Source: Coemansia sp. RSA 922 (taxonomy: Eukaryota > Kickxellomycota > Kickxellomycetes > Kickxellales > Kickxellaceae). From it: a stretch of DNA of 13,074 nucleotides. Under the pieces are notes generated by a model. That model was not told the origin of the DNA, ran no database searches, and saw only the letters and a list, made by a program, of their open reading frames with translations. Shown in pieces: positions 7,101 through 13,074 of the stretch (its first letter is position 1; each line of letters begins with the position of its first letter). The DNA is taken from positions 1 to 13,074 of the forward strand of contig JANBQS010000721.1 in NCBI GenBank assembly GCA_027577415.1, read 5' to 3'. The position numbers and the translations under genes were made by a program.

Positions 7101-10100
7101 CTGCGCACGGTGATTCCGCTGCTTTTGGAGTCTAGTGACATGCTCGGGTTCCCACTCACCTTGCCGCGGTCACTGACGACGTTGGAGCAGCTGCTGCTGT
7201 CGCGGCGGCAGTCGGTGGTCCAGATAGTTACGTATGTGAGCTGCACGTCGTCGGCCGACATTTGCCTAGCGACTATTAAGATCCTGCACATACTGTCGGA
7301 CTCTGCGGTATTCAATGGCATCGACGACCGAGTGGCGAGGGGAGCGGACATGCTGACGGTGAATCGGCTGGTGGGGATGATTGACCGCAGCGAGGAGAGC
7401 GTGCGGATTGTCCATGGGTTCATCAACTGCCTGGGAGTCGAGGACGATGATAGCGTGGCAGAGTCGCGGGAGGTTGCATTGATCTCGGAGGCAGCCAAGG
7501 GCTTCACGAGCGGGCTGGAGGACCAGCAGTCGACGGGGCCAGCCCAGTCGATCCGGCTGGCGATTATCGACCTGCTGCTTGCCAATCTGACGCCAACCAA
7601 GCCGGCGCCCACGATCGCGCACTACCTGCTGGGGTTCAGCCTGACGAGGCCAGCGTCGGACGACTTGCCAGACCCGTCGCAGCGCGCCACATGCCTGCAC
7701 ACAATCCTGGATCTTTTGCGCGAGGGCCATGGCGAGGCGGGGCCGTCGTCGCTGATTGCCAAGCGGCCGCGGTTAGCCGAGCGCTGCTACCACCTTATGT
7801 ACCACCTGTGCTCGGACGCAGTGACTGGCGACGTGACTACGCGGTTTTTGCGTGGGCGCGAGAACTTTTTCTACTCGCAGCTCAGCTCGACTCCCATGGC
7901 GATTGTACCCGACTTGCGAGTGCTGGGCGAGGAGCCGCAGTCGGTGCACAGCCCCATCCGGGTGTATGCGCAGCTGCATGGCCGGTCGTGGCTGTGGCGC
8001 AGCTCGGCACTGGAGCTGCATACGCTGGTGCTGCAGGACGCTCGCTCGCGTGCCAAGCTGATTGGCGAGTGGCTGGTGGGCGACGCGGAGCAGACCGAGG
8101 ACGGGGACGGATCGGTGTTCAGTGGTGGAAGCATCCTCGACTCGCGTATGCGCATCCTGGCGATGTTTGATAGCTTGCGGCAGGCGTACCGCGACTCGTC
8201 CTCTGCGCTGCAGCGGCAGCAGCGTGTGGCCGAGCTGGAGTACCTCCGCAGCGACGATTCGATGATGGACGAGGATGACGACGAGGGCGCTGCGTCGTTT
8301 GGGCGGGGCAAGGCGTCGCTGGGCGCTGAGCTGCTGAACGTCGATGTCAACTCGTGCATTGTGACCAACGAGCGCGGGTGTGCGGTGTATGACCTCCACG
8401 CGCTGGTGGCTCTGCTGCGGCAGGCTGAGCAGGCGCTGGACCAAGGCGGGCAGCTCGGCTCGGCGGGGGCTCGGCAGCGCGTGTTCTTGGCGATCCGCCG
8501 CGTGGTGATCCGCAGCTACTTTGGCAACCAAGAGCGCGAGCTGCACTATGCGTATGCCAGCGCGCTGCGTGGGTGGAAGGAGCTGGCCGAGATCTTGGTC
8601 ACCTCCGCCTGGAACAAAATCGACTCGCAAGGCCGCGCCGGCTGTGAGCGTACGGCCTTCCAGCTTCTTCGGGGCCTGGTCCGCGTCTTGTCGGAGAACG
8701 ATCCGGTGTTTGCCGGCGGCGCTTCGAAGTGGTGCATGGAGCCGCCGACGGCTGAGCAAGAGTTCAGACATGCCGAGCTGCTGACCGCCCTGGCGCCCAC
8801 GCTGACTCTGTTTGCCGAAAGACTGAGCCAGGAGTGGACGCGCGCAGGCGTGCTCACCCGCGCATCGTTGGCTATGAACAAGCCGGGCGCTGCCGGGCAG
8901 GCTCGCGTAATGCCGCCAGCCCTCGACACGCAGTTGCCCGTTGAGCCCCTGCTGGACACTTGGCGGATGCTGGTATGTGCCGCGCTGACTCCCGCTGCTG
9001 CGGCGTCTCTGCTGCTACGGGGAAACGTCTACGCTGCCATGCTGCACGTCCTCGGCGGGATCCGCAAGCTCGGGGAAAGCTCGTCGTCGGCTGGGCAGAA
9101 GAGCCGACTGGTGTCTGGTGCTTTGGACATCCTGGCTGACTCTGCCGCTCTGGGCGACCGCCTGCTGGAAGCCGCAAGCGCTGATGCGGCTGACTCGTCT
9201 GACGCCTGGAAGACCGTGGCCTTCAGCCTCCTCAATGCACTGGCTTCTCTCTTTGCCGTCGAGTCGCGTCCCAACCGCGTGGTCATGCTTTTGGCTCGCA
9301 AGAACTTCTTTGCCTCGTTCGTCGGCTCCATTTTGCACCGCGAGGACCACGCTATTCAGGCTGCCTTGCAGCCCGACCCAGCCTCGCTTAATGCCCTGTA
9401 TATCTACGAGGCCAAGATGTCTTTCTTCCTCCGCATTGCTCAGCGCTCCGACGGAGCTGAGCGGCTGTTGGAGAACGGCATTATTGACGTGTTGGCTGAC
9501 TGCGCCTTTTTGGATCTCAGACCCCAAAGCAGCCATGGAGCTAGCTTTGCCGATGCCTTTATTCCGATTAGGGCCGAGCGCTTCCACTTGCTGCTGATGC
9601 CGGCGCTCAATCTGATGCTTGCGCTGGTGGCGAGAATTGGCCGTGACAACTTGACGCTGTGGATGAAGGCCGCGCGATTTGTGTCTCAGCACCATGCCGT
9701 GCTCGAGGCTATCTTGAAAGAGGCCGCCGCGCCCGCACATCTCCTGTCTATCGCCCTGTTGACTGAGGCCAAGGCCGTCACCAGCCTGGTGTTCTTTATT
9801 GCCCGCCAGCGCGCTGTGCTCGATCGCGAGGCTGCTATGGCTGGATCTGGCCATGTCGGCGTCACGTCGTTGCATTTGCCTATCCTTGCCTTGCTGCCCA
9901 AGCTGAGTACTTCGACCAACTGGGCCAACCGCCTGATGGCGAGTAACGACGTTGAGCGTGCGCAGATGCTAGTTCCCGCTTCCACCTTTGACGATGACCT
10001 CCGCGACTCCACGGCCACTGCTCTCGGCGACCAGCAACCCGCCGACGTCACACACACGGTGTTTGGCCAGCAAGCTAGCGAGCTCGTCGACTCTATCGTG

Positions 10101-10745
10101 CAGAATGCTATTGCCTACGCGCAAGCCGTCACCGAGCGTTCTTTCCGTCCGGCCTTCTCGTGGTCTATCGAGCACAGCCGCGAAGCCGACTACACTCCAT
10201 CGTTGGCTACGCTAGTGGCGTTTGTGCGTCGGTCTCTGGCACAGATCGAGCGGGGCCGTAGGACTCGTGACGAAAAGCTGAGACTGGCTAAGAACCCTAA
10301 CGAAATGTCTACTGCCGATATGCGCAAGCTTATTCACGCCTCGCCTCATGTGGATTATTCGGATGATCTGAGTGCCCAGCAGATGCGCGCTTTGGCCTCG
10401 GTCTTGTTGGAGCAGCAGGGAAAGAGTATTAATCGGAGTCTTACCGGTTTAGTGGCTGCTGTGGAGCAGGCCCTGGTCTTGCTGTGGAGACATTTGTCGT
10501 TCTTTATCAGTACTGATTCGGGTGAGCAGCAACAGTCTGTTCGCGGGTCATTGTCTGTGCCGTCGCAGCAGGAGAAGGATACGCTGAGATCTGATGCTTC
10601 TATCGAGCTGCCACCACTCTTGACTTTGCTCGCCGGCCTTAAACTCTCGAATGAAGAGTTTGCCACTGCCTCCAACCACATGAGCTTTATCCAGATGCTT
10701 GTTAGAAGTATTAAGGATCTTGTGTTGCGTGACATCTCCAACTAA
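4137..10745 (+). CDS. NUP192: Nucleoporin Nup192/Nup205, inner-ring scaffold
   Basis: A 2202-aa alpha-helical scaffold nucleoporin of the Nup192/Nup205 family, part of the inner ring of the nuclear pore complex, where it works with Nup93/Nic96 and the channel nucleoporins. The N-terminus carries the family signature: PGKNAQHRDELSKG at 52-65, INGEKFKV at 70-77, and LSDFLELDEDLAATLV at 87-102. The rest is leucine-rich helical repeat sequence, as expected for this solenoid. It is longer than yeast Nup192 (about 1.7 kb of codons) and human NUP205 (about 2.0). Low-complexity inserts include a Gln-rich run at 463-474, six alanines at 491-496 and an acidic loop at about 1373-1383 (MMDEDDDE). The frame extends upstream to a TTG at 4080, but ATG 4137 is the first real start and directly precedes the conserved N-terminus. 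A single 6.6-kb exon. Codons are GC-rich, so long antisense open frames appear and should be ignored. Confidence 0.93.
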   Translation: MANTTWEPERFANLSKLLLDSLELTDESPVVDQLTKQLEMAKPDLAALFEYPGKNAQHRDELSKGTPSINGEKFKVSEEFIVEAKKLSDFLELDEDLAATLVHKAIPYEKRFELPPAESAIVMFFSEREAKLLSIIRLLTGGANQMVDVSVREVLGKFVHYLLSTTLTSSNKMFPERVLATMGELKTKKDKVTALLNGPSADVPYTRDIVEFVQTKLGDERKQLAMIIFWIIHDYQLNSKETISVVEWLRGSSVEDPATLYMTVALLTAMNTSTEGPSQVQAEEAALNKIRNLERDSQFLAKLNAEVIDKTWNDDGLKGLIWLQWALLATFGIKQSQGFGGLIGIREDRFEGFAQQGIQMGAYRFAVDYLLGYRITDHLEYDLSAEFLVLQRQTTTATETKRYPHFTDIPVDFQQHIEHTLEDTLSALLSRMSGVYRQMRYVEEDAIVLANENEERRAMLEDQRQQQQQRQLQQSSAYPYSRPIVIKPAVAAAAAATEILRRDTEALFLFITVLYAERPDAGLRFWGRADGSRVELDDRMAVFLRWGSSCKDIGLVRGYYNMLSSLACGAQASVCAHEFLGASENKLMSPSRAHVASNQAPRCSWQALFGALSHYASSMRQKDSADASQKTPDLPDGEAALLRSLLRLCRTTVRYSIVARMSLYENAEYNAVVTMFDFLGCAIPVSLKASLLDTIAAFGELGPEILGGGEADNARQLVDEMARRIWAILEQSQTLPTTNDVDALRQARPFGMERVPLLPDRTPQRGISIGRGSGNRQLLNRGGIVYELEEVEAAAETYPEMRAFVRLISSLIHVSNSAAALSNLDRDPILYSAPSPSIPMDLGESYRTPGITPYLVFVLESVMLKAEQRSYQYSTEKWSVYAVSLDAIERSLGTLDLSGLVAEAGEQRLSRTDSGLANSLRALVTHPGFEIVIRILCGSKLLDALLNILNVGVDEVNMSTGDVGECINQSVLCTLRILLRILRIQETLLRTVIPLLLESSDMLGFPLTLPRSLTTLEQLLLSRRQSVVQIVTYVSCTSSADICLATIKILHILSDSAVFNGIDDRVARGADMLTVNRLVGMIDRSEESVRIVHGFINCLGVEDDDSVAESREVALISEAAKGFTSGLEDQQSTGPAQSIRLAIIDLLLANLTPTKPAPTIAHYLLGFSLTRPASDDLPDPSQRATCLHTILDLLREGHGEAGPSSLIAKRPRLAERCYHLMYHLCSDAVTGDVTTRFLRGRENFFYSQLSSTPMAIVPDLRVLGEEPQSVHSPIRVYAQLHGRSWLWRSSALELHTLVLQDARSRAKLIGEWLVGDAEQTEDGDGSVFSGGSILDSRMRILAMFDSLRQAYRDSSSALQRQQRVAELEYLRSDDSMMDEDDDEGAASFGRGKASLGAELLNVDVNSCIVTNERGCAVYDLHALVALLRQAEQALDQGGQLGSAGARQRVFLAIRRVVIRSYFGNQERELHYAYASALRGWKELAEILVTSAWNKIDSQGRAGCERTAFQLLRGLVRVLSENDPVFAGGASKWCMEPPTAEQEFRHAELLTALAPTLTLFAERLSQEWTRAGVLTRASLAMNKPGAAGQARVMPPALDTQLPVEPLLDTWRMLVCAALTPAAAASLLLRGNVYAAMLHVLGGIRKLGESSSSAGQKSRLVSGALDILADSAALGDRLLEAASADAADSSDAWKTVAFSLLNALASLFAVESRPNRVVMLLARKNFFASFVGSILHREDHAIQAALQPDPASLNALYIYEAKMSFFLRIAQRSDGAERLLENGIIDVLADCAFLDLRPQSSHGASFADAFIPIRAERFHLLLMPALNLMLALVARIGRDNLTLWMKAARFVSQHHAVLEAILKEAAAPAHLLSIALLTEAKAVTSLVFFIARQRAVLDREAAMAGSGHVGVTSLHLPILALLPKLSTSTNWANRLMASNDVERAQMLVPASTFDDDLRDSTATALGDQQPADVTHTVFGQQASELVDSIVQNAIAYAQAVTERSFRPAFSWSIEHSREADYTPSLATLVAFVRRSLAQIERGRRTRDEKLRLAKNPNEMSTADMRKLIHASPHVDYSDDLSAQQMRALASVLLEQQGKSINRSLTGLVAAVEQALVLLWRHLSFFISTDSGEQQQSVRGSLSVPSQQEKDTLRSDASIELPPLLTLLAGLKLSNEEFATASNHMSFIQMLVRSIKDLVLRDISN

Positions 10746-10856
10746 CCACTTTTTATTTTACTTTTTCTTCTCTCTACTAAATTTCTTGATTAAATCACTG
10801 ACTGTTTCGTCAACTTTTTTTTCTCCACCTTTAAAGCATTTTTTCCGTGCTTGTAT

Positions 10857-10874
10857 ATTATTATTATTATTATT
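10857..10874 (+). repeat. (ATT)6 microsatellite in the ESF2 leader
   Basis: Six perfect ATT units end 12 bases before the ESF2 ATG, in the 141-base gap after NUP192. The tract probably lies in the 5' UTR, where length changes could alter leader structure. The rest of the gap is T/C-rich with no clear TATA box. Confidence 0.8.
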
Positions 10875-10886
10875 TTTGGGCTACAA

Positions 10887-11909
10887 ATGTCGGTACGAGC
10901 AAATTCTGAAGAGCGTGAACTTCCAGTAGAGTCTGGGTACTCCTCGGAGGAAGAAGAGGTTGATGAGCCTAGCCGGAGCTCTGTTGTTCGGTCGCGCAAG
11001 CGGAACAGCCCTGATGACTCTGACGACGATGAGTCCGATGATGAAGCAGCTAGCGACAACGGAAAGGACGCAGAATCTGACGGTAAGTCAGTCAGCGACG
11101 ACGGAAAGGACGCGGGGTCTGACGACGAATACTTTGTAGCCGGTGCTGCTAGCGACAACGGAGGAGACGAAGGGTCTGACAACGAAGAGCCGAAGCCCTC
11201 GAAGAAAGCCAAAGGCAGCAAGCCCTTGTCGGAGAAGGAGATTCTGCGAGCGCAAAAGACCGAGCGAAAATCCGGAGTCGTCTATATGTCCCGGGTTCCA
11301 CCCTTTATGAAGCCTATTAAGGTGCGTCAAATGCTGCAAAAATACGGCGATATTGGACGCATCTACCTAATCGAAGAAGACGACCAACGTCGCAAACGTC
11401 GTGTCAAAGGTGGCGGTAACCGTAAACGTCAGTTCACTGAGGGATGGATCGAGTTTACCAACAAAAAATACGCCAAAGCCGTTGCCTCCATGCTAAACAA
11501 TACACAGATGGGCGGCGGTAAGAAACACGGATTTTACCACGACGATTTATGGAATCTCAAATATTTGCCGAAATTCAAGTGGCGCCACTTGGCCGAACAA
11601 CTAGCGGGTGAGAGAGCCGCCAAGGAACAGAGACTGGAGACTGAGATGGGTCAGTCTAGGAGAGAGCTGGACGCATATTTGAAGAACGTAGAGAGAGCTA
11701 GAAAGATTGGTGGTATTAAGGCTAGGAGAGAGGCGAGGATTAAAAATGGAGAGGATGTGAAACAGTTGGAGGAAACCCCGAGAAACGTTTGGCAGCGCGA
11801 TGTCGTTGTTCGAGATGCTGGGAAAGGCTCGGCTGGAGAGACTTTGGCAAGCAAGAGGCGGAAGACACAGGAAACGAATGTTTCGGGCATTCTTGGCAAG
11901 ATTTTCTAA
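10887..11909 (+). CDS. ESF2: Esf2/ABT1 ribosome-biogenesis RNA-binding protein
   Basis: A 340-aa nucleolar protein of the Esf2 (yeast)/ABT1 (animal) family. Esf2 is part of the small-subunit processome, acts in 18S rRNA maturation and stimulates the helicase Dbp8. Residues 1-110 are acidic and Ser/Asp-rich with three degenerate copies of SD(N/D)GxDxxSD at 56-65, 70-79 and 89-98. An RRM-like domain follows: GVVYMSRVPPFMKP 130-143 (RNP2-like), YGDIGRIYL 153-161 and EGWIEF 185-190 (RNP1-like). Then come the family hallmarks NTQMGGGKKHGF 205-216, DLWNLKYLPKFKWRHLAEQL 220-239 and a basic helical tail with AYLKNVERARKI 263-274. ATG 10887 is the first ATG; the frame extends upstream only through the ATT repeat. 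A candidate 57-base intron (11083-11139) could shorten the acidic region to give 321 aa without shifting the frame. Confidence 0.92.
   Translation: MSVRANSEERELPVESGYSSEEEEVDEPSRSSVVRSRKRNSPDDSDDDESDDEAASDNGKDAESDGKSVSDDGKDAGSDDEYFVAGAASDNGGDEGSDNEEPKPSKKAKGSKPLSEKEILRAQKTERKSGVVYMSRVPPFMKPIKVRQMLQKYGDIGRIYLIEEDDQRRKRRVKGGGNRKRQFTEGWIEFTNKKYAKAVASMLNNTQMGGGKKHGFYHDDLWNLKYLPKFKWRHLAEQLAGERAAKEQRLETEMGQSRRELDAYLKNVERARKIGGIKARREARIKNGEDVKQLEETPRNVWQRDVVVRDAGKGSAGETLASKRRKTQETNVSGILGKIF
11083..11139 (+). other. Candidate frame-preserving intron (exitron) in ESF2
   Basis: The segment starts with a perfect GTAAGT donor, has a CTGAC branch-like sequence about 18 bases before its end, and finishes with TTTGTAG. 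It is 57 bases long, has no in-frame stop, and would remove residues 66-84 while leaving the frame intact. It includes the middle acidic repeat copy and EYFV, the only hydrophobic patch in this acidic stretch. Whether it is spliced is unknown. Confidence 0.4.
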
Positions 11910-12319
11910 ATAACAATCTTTTTTTTTTATTGCTTTCAGCCTACCCCCTTTTTTTCTCCATTATTTTACTGTCTTGACTGCCTTTTTTTGTCATTTCCAA
12001 AAGAACATGATGGCCTTAATATCTTTTTTTTTGTCTCGCAGTCAGCCACGTATTGCTTACGAACTGTTTTTATTTGTCAAAGAACAAACTACGTAATACC
12101 TATTTTGTAAAGTGCCGTCAGTATGAGCATTGTGTTTCAAAGCACTGGAGACTTGAGACTTGCGCCTTTAGTTGGGGAAGGAAGAGGCAGCCTGCCCCTA
12201 CTATAAAAAGAGTGGTGCCCTTGCTCCACACCAAATTCTTTTCTTCTCCACTATCAATATCTATTCTGCTTTTCTATAACAAATTTATCCGAATTAGTAA
12301 ACAGCCTCGTACTTGAATA
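11910..12319. other. T-rich spacer between ESF2 and the right-hand gene
   Basis: No gene is visible in these 410 bases. The first 120 or so hold several runs of seven or more T that fit the ESF2 3' UTR and terminator. The rest is the promoter and leader of the gene at 12320, including GGCAGCC (12187-12193) just before the TATA block. A short open frame at 12053-12316 crosses the TATA box and is not credible. Confidence 0.6.
12197..12209 (+). promoter_or_regulatory. TATA core promoter of the gene at 12320
   Basis: CCTACTATAAAAA is identical over 13 bases to the block at 272-284. The TATA box is 12202-12209, 111 bases before the ATG at 12320. A C/T-rich leader (TTCTTTTCTTCTCCACTATC) follows. 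Both copies are preceded within about 25 bases by GGCAGCC. Confidence 0.6.
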
Positions 12320-13006
12320 ATGGAAGGAACCAAACTTGATTCACCCCGAACTATTGATGTTTACGTGTTCACTAAGGGAGCACTATATGGTAAGGTTGCC
12401 ATTGAAACAGATGTTCAAATTGAAACAGGAAATATCGTATCTTTTACCAATGATATTTTCACTAAACCAGATGGACAAGTTAGACCTTTATTTGTTACGT
12501 TCCTAGTTGAAAAGAATGGTGATAGGCTAGTTAACATTGATAGACACAACCATAAGGCAATTGTGCCCCCAAATGGGCATTTTATAGTGTGTTTTGGAGA
12601 GAACAACGATGGTGTCCAAGATTGTCTGTGTGATGTTCTTACTAACTCTTATCCAGGATTAGAATCTGCCAACCTAATGGTCAGTTATAGGTATGACGGT
12701 GGAGCAAAACTTTTTGCCAAGTGTGAGTAGATGTGCTTGCATCACCGAAAGGCATTGTTGAACATCCATTGACGTGCTTTTTTAGTATCAAGTCCAAATG
12801 CTACTTGGCAGATACAGAATACTTTACGCCATGTATTGTGAGTATGTGTTTCCACTTGTGTCCCAGCCAACGCTTTCAACCTAACAACACAATTTAGCTA
12901 TAATAGTCTTAATCTAAAATTCATGTTAATACCTGTAAGAGTCAATCTTAAAGGTGAAATAAACACAGTACATTCTAATAGCCGAGGAGTAGGGGGAACA
13001 TCTTGA
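12320..13006 (+). CDS. Hypothetical protein, three-exon model, 187 aa
   Basis: I do not recognise this protein. Exon 1 (12320-12722) alone gives 136 aa ending at TAG 12728-12730. Two consecutive consensus introns downstream support a longer model: exon 2 is 12786-12837, exon 3 is 12898-13006, and the frame stays open to TGA 13004-13006, giving 187 aa. The protein looks soluble and beta-rich (TIDVYVF, PLFVTFLVEK, GHFIVCFGENND), with no signal peptide or membrane span. Spliced residues after 134 begin LSSPNATWQIQNTLRHVF. If only intron 1 is removed, TGA 12839-12841 ends a 152-aa form. An AATAAA at 12958-12963 lies within exon 3 and could instead mean that the transcript ends near there with one of the shorter forms. 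The gene is AT-rich and TATA-driven like the one at 417. The start is the first ATG after the TATA box (context AATAATGG). Confidence 0.6.
12723..12785 (+). other. Predicted intron 1 of the gene at 12320, 63 bases
   Basis: The donor is GTGAGT (12723-12728), the branch-like sequence is ATTGAC, and the acceptor is CTTTTTTAG at 12785 behind a T tract. Retention puts a TAG in frame immediately (12728-12730). Splicing keeps the frame open for 17 further codons. Confidence 0.65.
12838..12897 (+). other. Predicted intron 2 of the gene at 12320, 60 bases
   Basis: The donor is GTGAGT (12838-12843), a perfect CCTAAC branch sequence lies about 15 bases before the end, and the acceptor is AATTTAG at 12897. 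The in-frame TGA at 12839-12841 lies inside the donor, so retention terminates translation at once and splicing opens a further 36 codons. Confidence 0.65.
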
Positions 13007-13074
13007 TACCTGAAATTACCAACTTTCTTTCTAAACGTGGCTGTGATTTCAGTAATTCGTGATTCAGGTGATAT

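Noticed and set aside
7222..7270. GTATGT...TTGCCTAG intron-like segment in NUP192
   Set aside because: It is too short for a typical intron here and the encoded residues continue the helical pattern of the solenoid.
6695..9875. Long antisense open frames opposite NUP192 (about 305, 332 and 286 codons)
   Set aside because: They are shadows of GC-rich codon use in a strongly supported sense gene; their translations are compositionally skewed (Arg, Ser, His, Gln) and show no domain.
12898..13074. Open minus-strand frame of 58 codons at the right edge, ending at TAG 12900-12898
   Set aside because: It lies opposite the predicted exon 3 and is short. The plus-strand model is backed by two consensus introns and frame continuity; the minus frame has no start or signals in the window.
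1..13074. tRNA, rRNA, transposon or CRISPR-like features
   Set aside because: No cloverleaf with A and B boxes, no transposase or reverse-transcriptase motif, no terminal repeats and no repeat-spacer pattern was seen on either strand.

Overview
The window looks like a compact fungal nuclear genome segment. The case rests on five conserved eukaryotic/fungal proteins (a CaMKK-type Snf1/AMPK-activating kinase, mitofissin Atg44, the ASTRA WD40 protein Asa1, nucleoporin Nup192 and the ribosome-biogenesis factor Esf2), on introns under 100 bases with GTAAGT/GTGAGT donors, and on intergenic gaps as small as 78 bases. The GC-rich core genes and the long Nup192 would fit an early-diverging fungus, but that placement is a guess.

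Layout. 1-416: left edge and the TATA promoter of an unrecognised small gene. 417-761 (+): that gene (114 aa). 883-2163 (-): CaMKK-like kinase. 2246-2556 (-): a two-exon gene for mitofissin Atg44, which appears only after an 89-base intron is removed. 2635-3717 (-): Asa1/GNB1L-type WD40 protein. 3718-4136: divergent promoter. 4137-10745 (+): Nup192, in one uninterrupted frame. 10887-11909 (+): Esf2, with a possible 57-base frame-preserving intron in its acidic N-terminus. 11910-12319: T-rich spacer and a second TATA promoter. 12320-13006 (+): a second unrecognised AT-rich gene, best modelled with three exons.

How the parts relate. Kinase, ATG44 and ASA1 lie head to tail on the minus strand with gaps of 82 and 78 bases, so their transcripts probably overlap or share control regions. 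The kinase/ATG44 pair is suggestive because AMPK signalling and mitofissin both bear on mitochondrial fission and mitophagy; a functional link is inference. The two flanking unrecognised genes share a 13-base core promoter block (CCTACTATAAAAA) and are AT-richer than the five genes between them, so they look like one class of TATA-driven accessory genes around a conserved block.

Main points for follow-up: the split ATG44 gene, the multi-exon gene at the right end with stop codons placed at its splice donors, the exitron-like segment in ESF2, and the shared promoter block.
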